Origin: Candidatus Zixiibacteriota bacterium
Lineage (GTDB): Bacteria; Zixibacteria; MSB-5A5; GN15; JACZUZ01
DNA: 22,447 nt
Assembly (NCBI GenBank): GCA_022572905.1
Contig: JACZUZ010000001.1
Span: forward strand, 1 to 22,447
Direction: 5' to 3'
Shown: piece by piece, positions 22,291 to 22,447 of the stretch
Numbering within the stretch: the stretch's first letter is position 1
How the letters are laid out: every line of letters begins with the position of its first letter
Notes under the pieces: model-generated
Told to the model about the DNA's origin: nothing
The model's database searches: none
Seen by the model: only the letters and a program-made list of their open reading frames with translations
Translations under genes and position numbers: made by a program

Positions 22291-22447
22291 TTAAGAGGCG
22301 GATTTCGGCGTTGCGACTTTTGGCATTAGGTGAGAGTAGCCATATACCGACATGAGGAGCATTTCACAAAATTCTATCATTTCAGCCGATTGTTTCGGAG
22401 CAATAAGCTCAATTTCGTGATTCGCCTTATTCCCGACATCTTTGATA
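22291..22447 (-). CDS. DUF4145-like protein, C-terminal fragment (runs off the right edge)
   Basis: An open minus-strand frame enters from the right edge and ends at TAA (22291-22293), giving 51 residues. It reads IKDVGNKANHEIELIAPKQS, then AEMIEFCEMLLMSVYGY, and a short polar tail. The GN.A.HE...I....A....EF.E.LL..VY pattern is that seen at the C-terminus of DUF4145 proteins, which are helical and often found alone in accessory DNA or joined to restriction-system subunits. The fragment is short, so the family call is tentative, though the coding frame itself looks real. It is upstream of, and separated by a promoter from, the winged-helix gene. Confidence 0.55.
   Translation of the reverse strand, partial: IKDVGNKANHEIELIAPKQSAEMIEFCEMLLMSVYGYSHLMPKVATPKSAS

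Overview
The window is about 22 kb of bacterial chromosome of moderate GC content, with nearly every gene on the minus strand. It combines conserved housekeeping genes (rpsA, cmk, plsC, holA, pcm, dgt, rnr) with secreted and outer-membrane proteins typical of a Gram-negative (diderm) environmental lineage. One of these is an FG-GAP / thrombospondin-type-3 / dockerin protein. Dockerin pairs of the form GDA..GGDV.VGDA.YIIKYIF, lamin-tail proteins and FlgD-like C-terminal domains suggest the FCB/Zixibacteria-type candidate phyla. This placement is an inference from protein style, not a database result.

Left part (1-9171). From right to left along the minus strand: holA-pcm; a PspC-domain gene overlapping a LiaF-like membrane gene (envelope stress), with a hairpin/T-tract terminator after them; then cmk-plsC-rpsA-mtaB. 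At the left edge is the start of a ComEC-like gene. The leftmost ~790 bases are about 65-70% GC, against roughly 40-55% immediately to the right, and the switch falls inside the mtaB reading frame. That is either recombination or a mis-joined assembly.

Middle (9172-17461). First comes an intergenic stretch with nested inverted repeats and a dispersed-repeat sequence. Next is a small unrecognised protein whose pattern resembles a degenerate RNase H fold. The only sizeable plus-strand gene follows, the secreted FG-GAP/dockerin protein. Beyond it, read from the right, is a tight minus-strand cluster: an outer-membrane barrel, a lamin-tail/FlgD-like surface protein and a second barrel (start/stop overlaps), followed closely by a dGTPase-family gene.

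Right part (17462-22447). rnr (RNase R) is followed, with a TAATG overlap, by a sigma-54-type activator that has a degenerate receiver domain. A good sigma-70-like promoter and a structured leader precede rnr. The 650-base gap upstream of rnr has no protein gene but much structure. It holds two candidate small RNAs on the plus strand, each with promoter, ~75-nt body and intrinsic terminator; a tRNA-like element on the minus strand; and several perfect inverted repeats. Beyond it lies a small coiled-coil/winged-helix protein whose promoter carries a perfect palindrome between -35 and -10, suggesting autoregulation. At the right edge is the C-terminus of a DUF4145-like protein. This right end looks like accessory DNA.
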